A DNA stretch of 64,000 bases from Bacteroidales bacterium (lineage in GTDB: Bacteria; Bacteroidota; Bacteroidia; Bacteroidales; FEN-979): NCBI GenBank assembly GCA_030681475.1, contig JAUXWT010000044.1:45379-109378 (forward strand), written 5' to 3'. Positions 16,658-23,441 of the stretch are shown here, one piece after another. The stretch's first letter is position 1. Each line of letters begins with the position of its first letter. Made by a program: the position numbers and the translations under genes. The notes beneath the pieces were generated by a model. It made no database searches and had not been told where the DNA came from. It was given only the letters and a program-made list of their open reading frames with translations.

Positions 16658-17677
16658 TTATTTTTTAATGCGCAAACCAGCATGGATGAGAATCAACAGT
16701 ACCGTAAAGCCAAAAATGACAAGACTGATCACATTCAACCTGTTGCTTACATCTGGTCCGACGGAGGTTGTTCCTCCCATTAACATTCCCAGTATGACTC
16801 CTTTATTCTGAAGCTTTTCGCTTACCTGGTATTTATATAAAGAGGCATAAAGAATAGAGTTTTTCGAGTGGCAGGATTCGCATTTTCGCACCGCCTGATT
16901 TTTTGCGACCACGTGATGAGCCACTACCAGCGTGTCTTTATTTGCCGTATGACACTCGATACAGCGCACGTGGGTAAAGTGGGAGGCCTGATTAGGCAGC
17001 CATTCATGTTTCTGTAAAATATTGGGCTTGAGTTTACTGGTAAGCAATTCATAGTTTTTAAAATCCCCGTGGCAATTCAAGCAAATCTGGTTATCGTATG
17101 TAATTGTCTCTTTAAGGTTTTCAGTGTTGCGGGCATTGATTTTATAGGAGTGGGCATCGTGACACATCCAGCAGGTAAAATCCTCGCTGTGTTTTTCGGA
17201 ATGAACGCTGGCCTGAAATTCCGATTCAATTTGTTCGAATTTGAATTGTGCATATTTTTCATCTCCGCCATGGCAGTCGATGCAGGTGGCTATTGCCTCC
17301 ATGCGAAGGTTGTTGTCGTGGGGAAATGTGGCATAGTCCTCGGAATGGCAGTCGGTGCATTTGAACTCGCGATGGTTTGACGCATAAAAAAGATCACGGT
17401 CCATGACCAACTCGGAATACATTCGTTTGGTGATTGTTTTCTGCGAGCCCGGTTTTTCGTAGATGTATTTTGACTGACCGTGGCAGTTTAAACACACTTC
17501 ATTATCCTCGGCATTTTTAAACCGGGTAAGGTCAACCTTGACAGGTTTCTCTTGCTGGGCTTGCGAATTAACAGTAATTTGTTTGGTGTCTGATATTTTT
17601 ACAAGGGTGAAGGCAAGTGTAAAAAGTATCAGCATCACCAGTACGACCCATGCGGGACGGATATTTGCTTTGTAGAT
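16658..17677 (-). CDS. Membrane-anchored heptaheme cytochrome c
   Basis: A 339-residue c-type cytochrome with seven CXXCH motifs: CLNCH, CTDCH, CIDCH, CWMCH, CLNCH, CIECH and CESCH. An N-terminal hydrophobic helix (WVVLVMLILFTLAFTLV) acts as signal or anchor. A C-terminal helix (VISLVIFGFTVLLILIHAGL) precedes RIKK, so both ends may hold the heme domain at the periplasmic face of the inner membrane. The start at 17677 (MIYKANIRP) is preferred over the track start at 17755, which adds 26 unlikely residues. It probably accepts electrons from the cytochrome b or NrfD module. Confidence 0.88.
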   Translation of the reverse strand: MYKANIRPAWVVLVMLILFTLAFTLVKISDTKQITVNSQAQQEKPVKVDLTRFKNAEDNEVCLNCHGQSKYIYEKPGSQKTITKRMYSELVMDRDLFYASNHREFKCTDCHSEDYATFPHDNNLRMEAIATCIDCHGGDEKYAQFKFEQIESEFQASVHSEKHSEDFTCWMCHDAHSYKINARNTENLKETITYDNQICLNCHGDFKNYELLTSKLKPNILQKHEWLPNQASHFTHVRCIECHTANKDTLVVAHHVVAKNQAVRKCESCHSKNSILYASLYKYQVSEKLQNKGVILGMLMGGTTSVGPDVSNRLNVISLVIFGFTVLLILIHAGLRIKK

Positions 17678-17789
17678 CATGGTAATTAAGGTAGAAAGGT
17701 TCTCGGGATAGGAAGGAAAAAAAAATGGGCGCCACCAGGTATGCCCCGTTAACACCCATTTAATGTATCATTGTGGAATCATCATGCAG

Positions 17790-18206
17790 TTATTTTTTGA
17801 AAGTCCGCATGAAGGCGACCAATGCCCAACGATCATTTGCATCCGGGATTTTCTTTTCATATGCGGGCATTTCATCGCGGCCCTTGTTGGTGCGGTAGAA
17901 AATTTCACCATCGGTTCCTGCCTGGAAGGCGGCGGAGGAGAAATCTCCTGATTCGGTTTTCAGAGATGCGGCTTTTGGGCCATCGCCCAGGCCTTTACTT
18001 CCGTGACAAGATTTGCAATGTTTCGCCCACAGTTCCTTGCCCGTAGCCAGATCGGCCTTTGCAGGGGCTTTCAGCGCTTTGTCTTTTTCAGGAACAGGCC
18101 ATGGTTTTTGTTTTGCCTGCTGTGCATGCAAGGCATTGCCAAACATAAATACCACTGCGATGATTGCAGCAGCCATAAGTGTTGCGATTTTTTGTGTTGT
18201 TTTCAT
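17790..18206 (-). CDS. Periplasmic monoheme cytochrome c
   Basis: A 138-residue class I cytochrome c. A signal peptide ends at ALHAQQ. The heme site is CKSCHGSKGLGDGP, and the distal Met is in DEMPAYEKK. The C-terminus WALVAFMRTF is the usual terminal helix. It is a small soluble carrier that could shuttle electrons between the inner-membrane complex and outer-membrane components encoded beside it. Spacing to the DUF5777 gene is 42 bp. Confidence 0.9.
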   Translation of the reverse strand: MKTTQKIATLMAAAIIAVVFMFGNALHAQQAKQKPWPVPEKDKALKAPAKADLATGKELWAKHCKSCHGSKGLGDGPKAASLKTESGDFSSAAFQAGTDGEIFYRTNKGRDEMPAYEKKIPDANDRWALVAFMRTFKK

Positions 18207-18248
18207 TGTTTTATTATTTAATGTTAGACATTGTGTTTTGGATATAGT

Positions 18249-19331
18249 TTAAAAAGTCCACAACCGGGTTATGTTGAATCCGAGAAGAATATATCCTTTA
18301 TAGGGATTATTGTAATTATACATGACCGTTTCCTGTGGCACCAATCCGTTTGCCGCCGTCATGAAGATCTGGAAAGCATGGGTGCTGGTGGCAATCTCAA
18401 CGCCCAAACCAAAATTGGGCCATGGAGCGGTATTTAGATAGGTAAAGACAGGTTGAGAATAGCTCAGCATTACAGATGTTTGCGGGCTGACTTTTATCCT
18501 GCCAATACCCGAAATATTAATGTTGTCATTTTTCATTCCATTGGCATGGTTATATGTCATTTCAGTTTCGTCGATCAGGTTATAATGCACCCATGAAACT
18601 CCCAATTGTGCCGAAAATTCCTTGCAGAACCGCTTTGCAAACATCAGTTCGGCAAAATAGGAAAAACGATAGGAAGCCTTGAAGGTGTGATCAAACAGGG
18701 AGCTGAGATCAGATGGGTTGGCGCCTTTAAGTCCGCTTGCCTGGCTGTAGGTTATATAGTCCATACCATATAAAGTGTCGTTTTGCAGAGTCTGATTGAT
18801 CAGGTTGGCTTCGAAGGCAGGATCTTCTACAATTGAGGCAAAATCAAGATCAGATGACAGCTTATTGTTTCCAAGGAAGGACTTGTTCCTGCAATCTATG
18901 CCAACATTTCCGTAGAATGTTATGGTAACAGGGAACCCGGCCTTACGCTGGCGTGCAATAATATATTTCAGGTTGAAATCTTGCATCCTTTTAAATTTAG
19001 TGGTTCCAAAACCGACCTGCAGATCTTTGGTAACGGTGAAGTTCAACCCGAACCGGATATTGGAAGAACCCCAAATTCCCCAGAGGTCAGACCATTTTTG
19101 CTGGATAGTTCCGAAATCGTGCTGGATAATAAATTCAAGGGTCCTTGCCGGGGGAAGGGAAACGGTTTGGTCTGAAATGAAATATCCGCTTTGAAATGGC
19201 GCCTTTTCCAATGGTTTTTGTGTTGGTTCTTCCTGAGTTGAATCCTGCGCAATAACCATACCAAAACCGCTCATCATGAAAATGAAACTGAATAATAATC
19301 GTCTTATTTTATCCATAGTTTGTGTATGCAT
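18249..19331 (-). CDS. DUF5777-type outer-membrane beta-barrel protein
   Basis: A 360-residue predicted outer-membrane barrel. A signal peptide ends at MVIAQD. SGYFISDQTVSLPPARTLEF and FIIQHDFGTI are family-like segments. Many alternating amphipathic strands follow, and the C-terminus ends in an aromatic residue (ITRLWTF), as barrels often do. DUF5777 has no established function; I recall it beside cytochromes in Bacteroidota. An in-frame ATG at 19316 (MDKIRRLLF) is the likelier start. Flanked by cytochrome genes, it is a candidate porin of an electron conduit, but this is inference. Confidence 0.75.
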   Translation of the reverse strand: MHTQTMDKIRRLLFSFIFMMSGFGMVIAQDSTQEEPTQKPLEKAPFQSGYFISDQTVSLPPARTLEFIIQHDFGTIQQKWSDLWGIWGSSNIRFGLNFTVTKDLQVGFGTTKFKRMQDFNLKYIIARQRKAGFPVTITFYGNVGIDCRNKSFLGNNKLSSDLDFASIVEDPAFEANLINQTLQNDTLYGMDYITYSQASGLKGANPSDLSSLFDHTFKASYRFSYFAELMFAKRFCKEFSAQLGVSWVHYNLIDETEMTYNHANGMKNDNINISGIGRIKVSPQTSVMLSYSQPVFTYLNTAPWPNFGLGVEIATSTHAFQIFMTAANGLVPQETVMYNYNNPYKGYILLGFNITRLWTF

Positions 19332-19361
19332 TTCGAATAATTATTAGAGTTAGTAAATTCA

Positions 19362-19766
19362 TTAATTATTTTTCGCTCCCTGTCTGATCCATTTGTAGAC
19401 CGAGTCGGCATTCGCCTTGTTGCAATATTGGGCCATGCTGCCACCAGTGACCATTTTCTTATATAAAATACTGTTACCAGGGGTTACGGTATCTATCTGG
19501 CCGGGCATGGTCATCAATGACTGATACGATTTGCCCGAAACCAGAACCGGAGGGGTTGCACCTACTCCATGGCAGAAAGAACATTTGGCAGTAAAAATGG
19601 GTTGTATTTCTCCGGCATAGCTGATCTTGTTTTCATTGGGGGAGGGGGGCGCTGGTGGTGGGGCGGGAGGATCCGGCACGATGAAATCACTGGTACAGGA
19701 GGAGAATAAAAAAAGAACGAAAATGATCGTCATCAGCTTATTAAACGTTCTACTTTGCATAATCAA
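19362..19766 (-). CDS. Lipoprotein cytochrome c with proline-rich linker
   Basis: A 134-residue monoheme c-type cytochrome. A signal peptide with lipobox LFSSC is followed by a proline-rich spacer (VPDPPAPPPAPPSP) and a heme domain with CSFCHG. GGSMAQYC near the C-terminus may supply the distal Met. The spacer suggests the heme domain stands off a membrane, probably the outer one. It lies 30 bp upstream of the DUF5777 gene in the same operon and downstream of the terminator that separates it from the multiheme lipoprotein. Confidence 0.85.
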   Translation of the reverse strand: MIMQSRTFNKLMTIIFVLFLFSSCTSDFIVPDPPAPPPAPPSPNENKISYAGEIQPIFTAKCSFCHGVGATPPVLVSGKSYQSLMTMPGQIDTVTPGNSILYKKMVTGGSMAQYCNKANADSVYKWIRQGAKNN

Positions 19767-19846
19767 TTTTTTATTTAATACGATTTATGATTCGTTGATA
19801 GGTATTTTTCTTTAGCAATTAAAAATGAGATTATTTCTTAGTTGTA

Positions 19847-19879
19847 AAAAAAGGCTTCAGGATCGCTGAAGCCTTTTTT
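19847..19879 (-). terminator. Rho-independent terminator after the multiheme lipoprotein gene
   Basis: AAAAAAGGCTTCAG (19847-19860) pairs with CTGAAGCCTTTTTT (19866-19879) around a 5-nt loop. It starts 18 bp past the stop at 19897 on the minus strand. The stem ends in T runs on both strands, so it could act in either direction. Read-through would feed the downstream cytochrome operon. Confidence 0.85.
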
Positions 19880-19896
19880 CTGATCACAGGACCATT

Positions 19897-21261
19897 TTAC
19901 AGGCCGGCAGCATTCATGGCTTCAACCGAATTGGTTAAAAGCGCTCTTACATATTGGGTATTGTGAATTCCAAGGCTATACTCCCTTAAACAGAACTGGA
20001 AGTTGATGATAGCGCCCAACTGAACCATTAATAATTTCGGGAATTTGGGTTTTGCCATATTGATAGCGCTTGTGTTTGCAGGATCTCTCCAATATCCACT
20101 GGGATTTGTTGATGAACTGTAAATATCCATGTAGCCGTCATAATTCTTTGTCGAGATACCTGCCCAAAGATTTGATGTAGTTGCATCGACATGGAGAATA
20201 TCAGTTCCACCGCCGGCAGCATTGATTTTTGTGGCCAGTGCATCAAGCAAACCTTTGATTTCGGTGCGGGTGGCTTTAAACTTGGCGGAATTTGCATCGA
20301 TCGGGCTTGACTTATGGCAGCCTTCCACATTGCATCCATTAAAGTTCCATGAAGTGCTGGAGCCCAGCACGGTCTCTATTCCGTTTCTCATGTTGAAAGC
20401 GTGGCCTCCGGCGACTCCTGTCATCGGACTTGCCATGTGGCAATCACCACAGGTAGCAAGCGTAGTATGCGGTGAACTGGTATAGGAAACACTTCCGGGA
20501 TACTCAATACCACCGGTACCTGCGTAAACAGCGCCGACTGCGCCGTAATGAATGTGCATTCTGTAGGTTGGCCGTACCATCGTGTTTTTAGCACCTGCAG
20601 TGCTGTCATACATAATAACCGAAGGGAAGTTCTTAACAGAATCATAGTTAAGCAACCTTCCTGCAGGATCATAGGCACAGGTCATTGGTCGTGGCTGGTG
20701 ACATTTAACGCATAAATTACTTGAACCACCACCCTGTGTCAGGTTAACGGTTTTGGCGCCTCCCCACATGGTAAGTGGCACCGCGGCTGTGTTCGTGAGG
20801 GTCAGGTCAGACATGGCATAGGTAGTATGCAGACTTGTGTGGCAGGTAAAACAACCGAGTGCTCCAATTGTTTCGGAAGCCGGAACCGTGTAACCATTTA
20901 TCCACTTATTAGTGGTGGCATTAAATGTGAACGCGGTTGAAGTGTTGTTTGCACATACATATACATAGGCTTTTTGTACGTGACAAGGGCCACATGTGGT
21001 ATTTCCTGCTTCTTCAAAGGCAGCAGCCCCCCAGAAATGTTTTGAAAGCTGGAATTCGGTGGCAATTCTGTCCACAACCTCTTTTGCGTGGCACAGCTTG
21101 CAGGTTTCAGCTGCATCTTTGCCGTCGGTCCCATCTTTACCGGTGGGGCCCTGTGCGCCTTGCAAACCCTGCGGGCCTTCCTTTGTACAGGACGCTAAGA
21201 TCAGACATGCTGCCGCGAATATTAATCCGGCAGTAAAAAAGAACTTTTGAATTTTTTTCAT
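19897..21261 (-). CDS. Multiheme c-type cytochrome lipoprotein with a collagen-like segment
   Basis: A 454-residue protein from the preferred ATG at 21261 (MKKIQKFFFTAG); the track start at 21330 adds 23 unlikely residues. The lipobox is LILASC, and the mature protein begins CTKEGPQG. It then runs into seven Gly-X-Y triplets (GPQ GLQ GAQ GPT GKD GTD GKD), a collagen-like stalk. Heme motifs are CKLCH, CGPCH, CFTCH, CVKCH and CGDCH plus an atypical CNVEGCH (CX4CH), so up to six hemes. The stalk suggests surface or outer-membrane display. A terminator follows, and FNR-like sites lie upstream. Confidence 0.85.
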   Translation of the reverse strand: MKKIQKFFFTAGLIFAAACLILASCTKEGPQGLQGAQGPTGKDGTDGKDAAETCKLCHAKEVVDRIATEFQLSKHFWGAAAFEEAGNTTCGPCHVQKAYVYVCANNTSTAFTFNATTNKWINGYTVPASETIGALGCFTCHTSLHTTYAMSDLTLTNTAAVPLTMWGGAKTVNLTQGGGSSNLCVKCHQPRPMTCAYDPAGRLLNYDSVKNFPSVIMYDSTAGAKNTMVRPTYRMHIHYGAVGAVYAGTGGIEYPGSVSYTSSPHTTLATCGDCHMASPMTGVAGGHAFNMRNGIETVLGSSTSWNFNGCNVEGCHKSSPIDANSAKFKATRTEIKGLLDALATKINAAGGGTDILHVDATTSNLWAGISTKNYDGYMDIYSSSTNPSGYWRDPANTSAINMAKPKFPKLLMVQLGAIINFQFCLREYSLGIHNTQYVRALLTNSVEAMNAAGL

Positions 21262-21327
21262 ACTCTTACAGTTTTTGTTAGTTAATACTTTTATGCAGCA
21301 GACAACTTGTGCAAATTGTTTCGAGAA

Positions 21328-21335
21328 CAAAATTA
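21328..21335 (-). promoter_or_regulatory. Candidate -7 box for the multiheme lipoprotein
   Basis: The minus strand reads TAATTTTG (TAnnTTTG), 66 bp before the preferred ATG at 21261. This supports the 21261 start, because the track start at 21330 falls inside the box. Confidence 0.45.
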
Positions 21336-21390
21336 TCGAAGTTTATGATGAGGCGTGTTAATTAGTCGGTGAGATTTGTTAATATAATAA

Positions 21391-21404
21391 CTGATATATC
21401 TCAA
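21391..21404. promoter_or_regulatory. Weaker FNR/CRP-type site
   Basis: CTGATATATCTCAA matches TTGAT-N4-ATCAA except for one base in each half. Its centre is 21 bp from that of the perfect site, about two helical turns. Confidence 0.5.
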
Positions 21405-21411
21405 GTCCTCG

Positions 21412-21425
21412 TTGATATATATCAA
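21412..21425. promoter_or_regulatory. Perfect FNR-type operator
   Basis: TTGATATATATCAA matches the FNR consensus TTGAT-N4-ATCAA in all fixed bases. It lies between the FNR-like regulator gene and the cytochrome it probably controls, about 80-100 bp upstream of the candidate -7 box. Confidence 0.75.
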
Positions 21426-21514
21426 TTCCTAAATAAATATATGAATCCGGGATGTTTTTTTTAAACGGTCAGATCAATGAAAAAAGTCAGCAAGCCGACA
21501 TTGTTATTCTTTTA

Positions 21515-22210
21515 TCAGCCGGTTTCGCTAATCTGGCGGAGAAGTTTTGAATTCAGGACCTCCATACTGTTGCTGTTGATTGTGAGGATCCCTTCTTCTT
21601 TAAATTCTTTTAAAATCCTGATCGCACTTTCTTTCGACATGCCTGAAAGGTCGGCCAGGTCCTGCCGTGAAATGGTCATCTCAAATGGATTCTTGCAGTA
21701 TATTTTGTCGCAAAGATAAAAGATCACATCGGCGATCCGCCCGTGCATCTGTTTTTGGGTAAGGCTGATCACCTGGTCAAAATTGAATATGGACTGAAGG
21801 GAGATACGTTTGATAAATTCCTCGGCAAAATCAGGGTTTTCACGGATCAGTTTTTTAAAAACGGTCACATCGACAAGACAGGCGGTACAATCTTCAACGG
21901 CAGCGGCAGAATAGTAGTGACGGTTATCAACATAAATGCCGGGGCCGAAGATATAGTCGACCGGTTTAATCAGGGCAAGGATCAGGTTTTTACCGTATCC
22001 CTCAATATAGATCTTGGCAAGGCCGGAAGTGACGCAAACAAAATAGGGCGATGGCGTTCCTTGTTTGAACATGATTTCACCCGCCTTATAGCTAACCTGG
22101 AACCTGCTGCTGTTGATCAATTCGATTTCAAGCGGACTTAAATGTTCAAAGATGGATGATTTGCAATTGCAGTCGGCACAATTTGAAGAATGATGATTTT
22201 TATTGACCAT
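21515..22210 (-). CDS. Crp/Fnr-family transcriptional regulator
   Basis: A 231-residue regulator from the ATG at 22210 (MVNKNHHSSNC); the track also allows 22234. The N-terminus carries closely spaced Cys (NCADCNCKSS) and the effector domain has VEDCTACLVD, a pattern that could bind an oxygen- or NO-sensitive Fe-S cluster as in FNR, though the spacing differs. The cNMP-like jelly roll spans roughly residues 20-145. The C-terminal helix-turn-helix is ISRQDLADLSGMSKESAIRI. It is transcribed toward the cytochrome cluster, and FNR-type sites lie directly downstream, so control of that cluster is likely. Confidence 0.88.
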   Translation of the reverse strand: MVNKNHHSSNCADCNCKSSIFEHLSPLEIELINSSRFQVSYKAGEIMFKQGTPSPYFVCVTSGLAKIYIEGYGKNLILALIKPVDYIFGPGIYVDNRHYYSAAAVEDCTACLVDVTVFKKLIRENPDFAEEFIKRISLQSIFNFDQVISLTQKQMHGRIADVIFYLCDKIYCKNPFEMTISRQDLADLSGMSKESAIRILKEFKEEGILTINSNSMEVLNSKLLRQISETG

Positions 22211-22249
22211 GGGATAGGGCTGCCAGTGCCTCAATATTTAAAAAGCAGA

Positions 22250-22257
22250 CAAAGGTA
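22250..22257 (-). promoter_or_regulatory. -7 box for the FNR-like regulator
   Basis: The minus strand reads TACCTTTG (TAnnTTTG), 39 bp before the preferred ATG. The identical octamer precedes asd, the U32 gene and aspS. Confidence 0.5.
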
Positions 22258-22306
22258 GTATTAAATTGAGATAAAATAAAATTTTTGGAGGTTTTTATCA
22301 ACGTGA

Positions 22307-23314
22307 TCATTGAGAAATATCAACACCAAGAAGTTGATTGGTTGCAAGATATTCCGCGATCTGCACCGCATTGGTCGCGGCCCCCTTACGAAGGTTATCT
22401 GCGACAATAAACAGGTTCAGTGAATCAGGTTGTGATTCATCACGCCGGATACGGCCGACAAATACTTCGTCTTTTCCTTTGGCATCAATGGGCATTGGGT
22501 AGATATTATTTCTGATATCGTCACGAACGATAATTCCGGGGGTGTTGGTGAGAAGATCAACGATGTCGACAAGCTCAAAATCATGATTGAATTCCAGGTT
22601 CACCGCTTCAGAATGGCCGCCCAATACAGGAACCCTGACAATAGTGGCGGTAATCCGGATTGAAGGATCATCGAGAATCTTGTGTGTTTCATGAACAAGT
22701 TTCATCTCTTCGGAGGTATATCCGTTTTCAAGAAAATCGCCACCATGGGGAAACAGGTTCTGGTCAATCTGGTGAGGGTACGCCATTTCACCGGAGATTC
22801 CCTGTCGTTCATTTTCAAGTTGCCTGACTGCCCTGGCCCCGGTCCCGGTGACTGATTGATAGGTTGATGCGACAATCCGTCTGATGCCATATTTTGCATG
22901 TAGCGGGGCCAAAACCAAAACCAGTTGAATGGTCGAACAATTGGGGTTGGCAATAATTTTATGAGATTTTGTCAGGATCGATGCGTTGATTTCGGGGACA
23001 ATCAGTGGTATTTCAGGATCCATGCGCCATGCCGAGGAGTTATCGATCACGGTAATTCCGGCAGCCGCATAGCGGGGAGCCCACTCCCTCGAAACGGCGC
23101 CGCCGGCTGAAAAGATGGCAATATCGGGATTCGAGGCAATTGCCTCTTCGTGTGTATGAATAATATATTGGTGGTTGTTGAACCCGAGAGGAAGTCCGGC
23201 CGATTTTGGAGACGCGACAGGAATCAGGGTGTCCGGGAAAAATTTATGCTCCTCAAGCACTTTGAGAATTTCCCGGCCTACAAGCCCGGTGGCGCCGACG
23301 ACTGCCAGTTTCAT
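22307..23314 (-). CDS. asd: Aspartate-semialdehyde dehydrogenase
   Basis: NADPH-dependent enzyme that reduces aspartyl phosphate to aspartate semialdehyde, a branch point toward lysine/diaminopimelate, threonine and methionine. The 335 residues fit the family. Visible motifs are the Rossmann AVVGATGLVGREILKVLEE, FSAGGAVSREW, the catalytic Cys in NPNCSTIQ and the active-site region near RVPVLGGHSEAV. The gene is apparently single-gene, read from a TACCTTTG box 16 bp upstream. Confidence 0.96.
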   Translation of the reverse strand: MKLAVVGATGLVGREILKVLEEHKFFPDTLIPVASPKSAGLPLGFNNHQYIIHTHEEAIASNPDIAIFSAGGAVSREWAPRYAAAGITVIDNSSAWRMDPEIPLIVPEINASILTKSHKIIANPNCSTIQLVLVLAPLHAKYGIRRIVASTYQSVTGTGARAVRQLENERQGISGEMAYPHQIDQNLFPHGGDFLENGYTSEEMKLVHETHKILDDPSIRITATIVRVPVLGGHSEAVNLEFNHDFELVDIVDLLTNTPGIIVRDDIRNNIYPMPIDAKGKDEVFVGRIRRDESQPDSLNLFIVADNLRKGAATNAVQIAEYLATNQLLGVDISQ

Positions 23315-23330
23315 GTGAGTGAAATTTTGG

Positions 23331-23338
23331 CAAAGGTA
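23331..23338 (-). promoter_or_regulatory. -7 box for asd
   Basis: The minus strand reads TACCTTTG (TAnnTTTG), 16 bp before the asd ATG. The -33 region falls in the 8-bp repeat array at 23345. Confidence 0.5.
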
Positions 23339-23344
23339 GTGGAA

Positions 23345-23381
23345 AAAATGGCAAAATGGCGAAATGGCAAAATGGCGAAAT
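23345..23381. repeat. 8-bp tandem array (CRAAATGG units)
   Basis: Four 8-bp units, alternately CAAAATGG and CGAAATGG, then a partial unit. It sits immediately upstream of the asd -7 box. The same unit recurs at 51551. Confidence 0.8.
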
Positions 23382-23441
23382 TATTATAAACATATGTATT
23401 ACCTTTTCAGAAATTCCCGATTAAGCAGAAAATAATGGCTC

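Noticed and set aside
16648-16683. Twelve-residue N-terminal extension of the cytochrome b ORF
   Set aside because: It overlaps the upstream gene and lacks family similarity. The ATG at 16647 fits the family and operon spacing.
20937-21250. Overlapping plus-strand ORFs opposite the multiheme lipoprotein
   Set aside because: They are shadows of the CXXCH-bearing gene, with no domain or promoter of their own.
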